Shown here: positions 60,167 through 64,000 of the stretch, one piece after another
Numbering within the stretch: the first letter of the stretch is position 1
Layout of the letters: each line of letters starts with the position of its first letter
Assembly (NCBI RefSeq): GCF_003344965.1
Contig: NZ_CP031194.1
Location: 4,898,001-4,962,000 of the forward strand
Reading direction: 5' to 3'
Source of the DNA: Streptomyces paludis
GTDB taxonomy: Bacteria; Actinomycetota; Actinomycetes; Streptomycetales; Streptomycetaceae
DNA length: 64,000 nucleotides
Program-made: the position numbers and the translations under genes
Notes under the pieces: model-generated
The model's input: only the letters and a program-made list of their open reading frames with translations
The model's database searches: none
Told to the model about the DNA's origin: nothing

Positions 60167-61246
60167 TTGAATCCCTACCAGTCCCTGCCCGTCAGGTCGT
60201 TCTGGCGGCCCGCGGTCGCCGAGCCGGATCCGCTGGACATCGAAGGCGTGTGGGTACCCAAGTTCGCCCTCGGGCAGGACGATCCCGTCGTCACCGCCGG
60301 CTCCTGCTTCGCCGCGCGGATCGGGCGGGCGCTGCTGGACTCGGGGATGAACTGGTTCGACGCCGAACCCGCCCCGCCCGGTCTGACGCGGGAGGAACGG
60401 CAGGAGCGCGGGTACGGGGCGTTCTCCTTCCGTACGGGCAACATCTATACGCCCGCCGTCCTGCGCCAGTGGCTGTCGTGGGCCCTCGGCCAGGCCGAGC
60501 CGCCGCAGGAGGCGTGGGCCGACGGCGACCGGTGGGTCGATCCCTACCGGCCCGCGATCGAACCCGGCGGCTTCGCGTCGCCCGCCGAGATGCTGCGGTC
60601 GCGGGACGTCACGCTGGCGGCCGTCCGTACCGCCGTCACCGAGGCGAAGTGCCTGGTCTTCACCATGGGGCTCACGGAAGCCTGGCGCGACGCCGTCGAC
60701 GGCACCGTGTATCCCACCTGTCCCGGCACGGTCCGCGGCACCTTCGACGCCGGGCGCCACTCCCCGCACAACTTCACCTTCGCCGAGGCGCACCGGGACA
60801 TGACCGAGGCGATAGCCATGGCGCGGCTGGTCAACCCCGGCCTGCGCATCCTGCTGACGGTGTCGCCGCAGCCGCTGACCGCCACCGCCACCGGCGGGCA
60901 CGCGCTCCCCGCCAACGGCTACAGCAAGTCCGTGCTGCGCGCGGTCGCCGGACAGCTCGCGCTGGAGGACCCGGACGTCGACTACTTTCCGTCGTACGAG
61001 CTGATCACCGGCCCGGTCTTCGGCGGCAGGTTCTTCGGCCCGAACCAGCGCACTGTCACTCCCGAGGGCGTCGACTTCGTGATGCGGCACTTCATGGCGG
61101 GACTCCACGGGCTCCACAGCGGCCCCGCGCAGCCGCAGCCGCAGCCGCGGCGCACCGATGTCACTGATGACGTCACCGCCACCGACGCCTCCTCGACCGA
61201 TGCCGCCTGTGAGGACGCCGTCCTTGACTACTACAGCCCCCGCTAG
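60167..61246 (+). CDS. GSCFA-domain protein (SGNH-like esterase family)
   Basis: A 359-residue protein with the naming motif VVTAGSCFAARIGRALLDSG (about 43-62), GYGAFSFRTGNIYTPAVLRQWL, LVFTMGLTEAWRDAVDGTVYPTCPG and ILLTVSPQPLTAT...NGYSKSVLRAVAGQL. GSCFA proteins are SGNH-hydrolase-like and are often found in capsule or exopolysaccharide loci, possibly as acyl- or acetyl-transferring enzymes. TTG 60167 (NPYQSLPVRSFW follows) has GGGAG eight bases upstream and gives the usual N-terminus; ATG 60152 is possible. It overlaps the next gene by 23 bp. Confidence 0.85.
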   Translation: MNPYQSLPVRSFWRPAVAEPDPLDIEGVWVPKFALGQDDPVVTAGSCFAARIGRALLDSGMNWFDAEPAPPGLTREERQERGYGAFSFRTGNIYTPAVLRQWLSWALGQAEPPQEAWADGDRWVDPYRPAIEPGGFASPAEMLRSRDVTLAAVRTAVTEAKCLVFTMGLTEAWRDAVDGTVYPTCPGTVRGTFDAGRHSPHNFTFAEAHRDMTEAIAMARLVNPGLRILLTVSPQPLTATATGGHALPANGYSKSVLRAVAGQLALEDPDVDYFPSYELITGPVFGGRFFGPNQRTVTPEGVDFVMRHFMAGLHGLHSGPAQPQPQPRRTDVTDDVTATDASSTDAACEDAVLDYYSPR

Positions 61247-61916
61247 GTTCCTGCTGCTCGGCGACTCCCACGCGGGACCCATCGGACGAGCTGCCCGGAA
61301 TGCCGGTATCCCGTTCCAGGGCGGCCCCATCGGCGCCGGACGGGAGTTCACCGACAGCTTCTTCAGCGTCCGCGAGACACCCGGCGGCACTGACGTCGTG
61401 TTCCGGTCCGACGAGGCCGAGGAGCACTACCGCCGCTTCCTCAAGGAACTCGGCGCCGACGGTCTCTCCGGGCTGGGTGTCCCGCTCGTCACGACGTTCG
61501 GCTTCTGCGCGCACTTCGTCGCGCTGCGGGAGAACTGGGACCTCTACCGCGACCGCGCCGGTGCCGTCCCACCGGGCTTCCTCGACAGCCCCCTGTTCGA
61601 CGCCATCGTGCGCGCCGCTGTGCGCGACGCCCTCGCGTTCTACGGGCGCGCCGTGGGCCTCGGCCTGCGTGTCCTCGCGGTGCTGCCGCCGCAGCGGGTC
61701 CCCGGCCAGTCCGATCCGGCGGTGTTCATGGCCGCGCAGGAGCGCGTCAGGCTGGCCGTGGCGGAACTCGGCGCCGAGATCGTGGACCTGCGCCGGCGGA
61801 CCGCCGGACCGGACGGTCTGCAACGCCCGGCGCTGTGCGAGCCCGACGACGAGATCCACGGCAACCTCGCCTTCGGCCGCATCATCCTCTCCGAACTGCT
61901 GGACCGGGGGCTCTAG
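61224..61916 (+). CDS. SGNH-hydrolase-like protein of glycan locus
   Basis: A 230-residue protein starting near RFLLLGDSHAGPIGRAARNAG, where GDSHAG is an SGNH block I with serine nucleophile. IHGNLAFGRIILSELLDRGL near the C-terminus could supply the later His (block V). TTG 61224 has GAGGA eight bases upstream inside the GSCFA gene; GTG 61209 is an alternative. It is probably a partner of the GSCFA protein. The stop overlaps the convergent 61913 gene by four bases. Confidence 0.72.
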   Translation: MTTTAPARFLLLGDSHAGPIGRAARNAGIPFQGGPIGAGREFTDSFFSVRETPGGTDVVFRSDEAEEHYRRFLKELGADGLSGLGVPLVTTFGFCAHFVALRENWDLYRDRAGAVPPGFLDSPLFDAIVRAAVRDALAFYGRAVGLGLRVLAVLPPQRVPGQSDPAVFMAAQERVRLAVAELGAEIVDLRRRTAGPDGLQRPALCEPDDEIHGNLAFGRIILSELLDRGL

Positions 61917-62638
61917 TTGACTGCCGCAGTCGCCACCGCGTCGGTGAGGCCGTTACGGAGGCGCTCCCGGGCCTCCTGAGCTTCCGGAACGGCCGGACCG
62001 TCGGCGCCCGCCGGTCCCGCGTACGCCGCGATCCAGGCCCGTACGGTGGCGAAGGGCCAGGCGCGCGCGTACTCCTCCGCGCTTCCGGTGGCGAAGGCCG
62101 CTGCGTACGCGGCGCTGTTCGCGAGCGCGTTGGCCTCGGCGTGCACACGCGCGCTCGCCTCGGTGTTTGTACGCGCGTAGGTCTCGCCGTAGCGTTCCGC
62201 CTCGTCCTCGGACCATCCGCGCGAGCGCGCGAAGGAGGCCGCGGCCGACGAGGCCCGGGAGTACACCCGCTCGCGGGGATAGGCCAGCCGGTACACCTCG
62301 CGCAGCGCCGGTTCCAGCACCGCAGACCAGGCGTCCTCGGTGATCGCCTCACCGGCCGCCGCGCGTACGTGGACCGCGCGTACGGCGTCGTGCGGGGCCC
62401 GCTCCGCGCCGTGCCGGACCGCCGCCTCGGCGATCAGCTCCGCCACCGCACCGGCGTGCCAGTGGTGGACCGCGGCGAAGGGCACCTCGGTGGTGGCGGC
62501 GTACGGCAGCAGCCCGTCATGGCCGCCGCCGCCCGCCGGGTCGGTGAGTGCCTCGCGGACCTGGTCCAGCCAGCTCGGTACCGAAGTGGCCGAAGTGGGC
62601 GGGAGGGCTTCCGGCGGGACACGTGGTTCGGTCGTCAA
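61913..62638 (-). CDS. Hypothetical protein, Ala/Glu-rich helical
   Basis: A 241-residue protein without a recognised domain. WLDQVREALTDPAGG and a long helical region (DAWSAVLEPALREVYRLAYPRERVYSRASSAAASFARSRGWSEDEAERYGETYARTNTEASARVHAEANALANS) dominate. TTG 62638 is chosen because GGAGG lies five bases upstream; ATG further upstream (about 62671) is possible. There are no signal or membrane segments. Function unknown. Confidence 0.6.
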   Translation of the reverse strand: MTTEPRVPPEALPPTSATSVPSWLDQVREALTDPAGGGGHDGLLPYAATTEVPFAAVHHWHAGAVAELIAEAAVRHGAERAPHDAVRAVHVRAAAGEAITEDAWSAVLEPALREVYRLAYPRERVYSRASSAAASFARSRGWSEDEAERYGETYARTNTEASARVHAEANALANSAAYAAAFATGSAEEYARAWPFATVRAWIAAYAGPAGADGPAVPEAQEARERLRNGLTDAVATAAVN

Positions 62639-62742
62639 CACAGCCTCCAGCGGAATCAGCGGACGGCACATTCTGCCGTGCCGGTACGGGCGCGTGAACT
62701 CCGCCCGTACCGCACCGTGTTGACGCCCGAACCCCGGCCCGC

Positions 62743-64000
62743 TCAGCCCACGCCCACCCGCAGGACCGCCCGGCGCAGCTTGCGTGCGCGGCGGACCATG
62801 CGGCGGGCCGCCGCGTTGCGGGGGAGGCGGGTGGCGAGTGGGCCGGGGACTCCGCCGGGGAGGCCCAGGGTGGTCAGACGGCGGCGTTTGAAGTAGCGGC
62901 GTTCGCGGTCGTCCAGGGGGCCGGCGAGATAGCGCTCCGCCGACGGCCGCAGATCCGGGTGGAGTTGGGGCTGCATCACGAAGCCGACCGCCACGAGCAG
63001 CTCCTCCAGCCGGGCGTCCGGGCGGTGGGTGTCGCCGGTGCCGTATCCCTCCAGGGGCGGGAGGAGGGCGTCGACGATCGTCACCGGCACCCGGTTGCTG
63101 TTCTGGTACGGGGTGAGCCGCTCCAGCAGCAGTTCCGTGCCCGAGCGGGCCACCGGGATCCCGAAGAACTCCGACGCCGTGAACAGCGCCGTCGAGAAGC
63201 ACCCGACCACCAGCGCGGGCTTCAGCCGCAGGTAGAGCACCTCGGCGAGCAACGGCGTTTCCAGTACGGTCAGTTCGGCGCCCAGCCGGGCCGCCTCCAC
63301 CGCCAGCCGCGTCGACCACACGGCGGGCGCCGCCGGATGCGGCTTGAACACCACCCGGGTGTGCCCGAGCGCCACCGCGCCCCGCACCATCCCGATGTGC
63401 AGCTCCTCCTCCTCGGCCTCGGTGAGGATCGAGAGCGCGGAGAGATACTGACCGAGCAGCAGCGCCGGTGGTCCGGCTACCGGCTCGGCGGGTGGCGCGA
63501 CCGCGCGCCCGCTCTCCGTGTCCGCGAGCTGGTCCAGGACCCGGGTGAAGGCGTCCGTGGGGATCACCTCGGCCGGCACGCCGAACTCCCTCAGCAGCAG
63601 CGGCTTCAGACCCGGCACCAGGTCCAGATGGAGCAGCCGGCGCACCCGCTCACCGACCAGCGGCTCGATCTTCGAGCGCGTCGGGCCGTAGCTCATCAAC
63701 CCGTCCGCGTAGACGGTCAGGGGCGCGGCGGTGAAGATCTGCGCGATCGCCAGCGCCGGGTTGACCTGGAGCGACTCCACGATCAACTCGACCTCGTCGG
63801 AGCCGAGTTGCCAGGACAGCCGCAAGTACCTCTCCCAGAGCGGGATGTCGTCGGGCCTCGGCGACCAGGCGCCCGGGTGGAACGGCGCGATCGTCCCGTT
63901 CCACGACACCAGGTCGTCGAACCGGCCGCGCAGCCGCTCGAACCCGGGCATCTCGTCGACGTCCGGGGTCAGTTCGGGCGTGCCCGTGGTGTTGCAGACG
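62743..64000 (-). CDS. Polysialyltransferase-family glycosyltransferase (5' end beyond right edge)
   Basis: The frame remains open to the right edge (VCNTTGTPELTPDVDEMPGFERL precedes the internal ATG 63951), so the gene continues outside the window. Visible features are MSYGPTRSKIE, VRRLLHLDLVPGL, VVFKPHP with the catalytic-type histidine, and LVVGCFSTALFTASEFFGIPV. These match bacterial polysialyltransferase-like (GT38/52-related) enzymes that use CMP-sialic acid-type donors. With the GT29-like gene it suggests a sialylated or ulosonic-acid surface glycan. Confidence 0.82.
   Translation of the reverse strand, partial: VCNTTGTPELTPDVDEMPGFERLRGRFDDLVSWNGTIAPFHPGAWSPRPDDIPLWERYLRLSWQLGSDEVELIVESLQVNPALAIAQIFTAAPLTVYADGLMSYGPTRSKIEPLVGERVRRLLHLDLVPGLKPLLLREFGVPAEVIPTDAFTRVLDQLADTESGRAVAPPAEPVAGPPALLLGQYLSALSILTEAEEEELHIGMVRGAVALGHTRVVFKPHPAAPAVWSTRLAVEAARLGAELTVLETPLLAEVLYLRLKPALVVGCFSTALFTASEFFGIPVARSGTELLLERLTPYQNSNRVPVTIVDALLPPLEGYGTGDTHRPDARLEELLVAVGFVMQPQLHPDLRPSAERYLAGPLDDRERRYFKRRRLTTLGLPGGVPGPLATRLPRNAAARRMVRRARKLRRAVLRVGVG

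Overview
The window is GC-rich actinobacterial chromosome, almost certainly Streptomyces. Evidence: heavy GTG and TTG start use, dense ATGA/GTGA stop-start overlaps, paired Scr1-type HTH/DUF397 genes, an SCO4848-type membrane protein, rare leucine TTA codons confined to accessory genes, and a conserved core order (trpS, 2'-5' RNA ligase-like, YihY, D-Ala-D-Ala carboxypeptidase, sdhCDAB, GH20 hexosaminidase) that I recall from S. coelicolor. No rRNA, tRNA or CRISPR array was found.

Layout. 1-22.8 kb is housekeeping: rocD (partial), trpS, a DprE2/DprE1-like reductase-oxidase pair, cell-envelope genes, a three-gene operon ending in a TetR gene with two matching palindromic operators, cyclophilin, an ECF sigma/partner pair, a first HTH/DUF397 locus, sdhCDAB, an OHCU-decarboxylase-like gene and a lipoprotein hexosaminidase. 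22.7-23.3 kb holds two decayed gene remnants. 23.6-30.8 kb is an accessory block: a 2082-residue secreted RHS/YD-repeat protein with two small downstream genes in AT-richer DNA. 31.4-36.1 kb carries a second sigma/membrane-partner pair, a GNAT enzyme, an L,D-transpeptidase lipoprotein and a LysE exporter.

36.4-45.5 kb is the most unusual region: eleven tightly coupled plus-strand genes forming a small carrier-protein biosynthetic cluster without modular PKS or NRPS. It encodes a KAS III-like enzyme, an AurF-like diiron oxygenase, two carrier proteins, an aminoacyl-tRNA-synthetase-like amino acid:carrier-protein ligase, a thioester-reductase-type SDR, a ferritin-like diiron protein, a phosphopantetheinyl transferase, an ICMT-like methyltransferase, an SDR lacking its catalytic Ser and Tyr, and a fatty acyl-AMP ligase. 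The first gene has a TTA codon, which suggests bldA-dependent, developmentally timed expression. I do not recognise the product. A plausible scheme is that an acyl group (FAAL, ACP) and an amino acid (ligase, second carrier protein) are joined by the KAS III-like enzyme, N- or C-oxidised by the diiron enzymes and released reductively.

45.5-48.3 kb is a whiJ/abaA-like regulatory locus, a GNAT gene and a VOC fragment. 48.4-51.3 kb is a non-coding island made of two ~310-bp inverted-repeat arms around two 129-bp direct repeats; an IS4-family element with a 10-bp target duplication has split the left arm. A secreted 5'-nucleotidase, DUF1918 gene and divergent monooxygenase/TetR pair follow. 56.0-64.0 kb is a glycan locus: GT29 sialyltransferase-like, a GT8-TPR-pyruvyltransferase fusion, GSCFA and SGNH-like proteins, and a polysialyltransferase-family gene running off the right edge.
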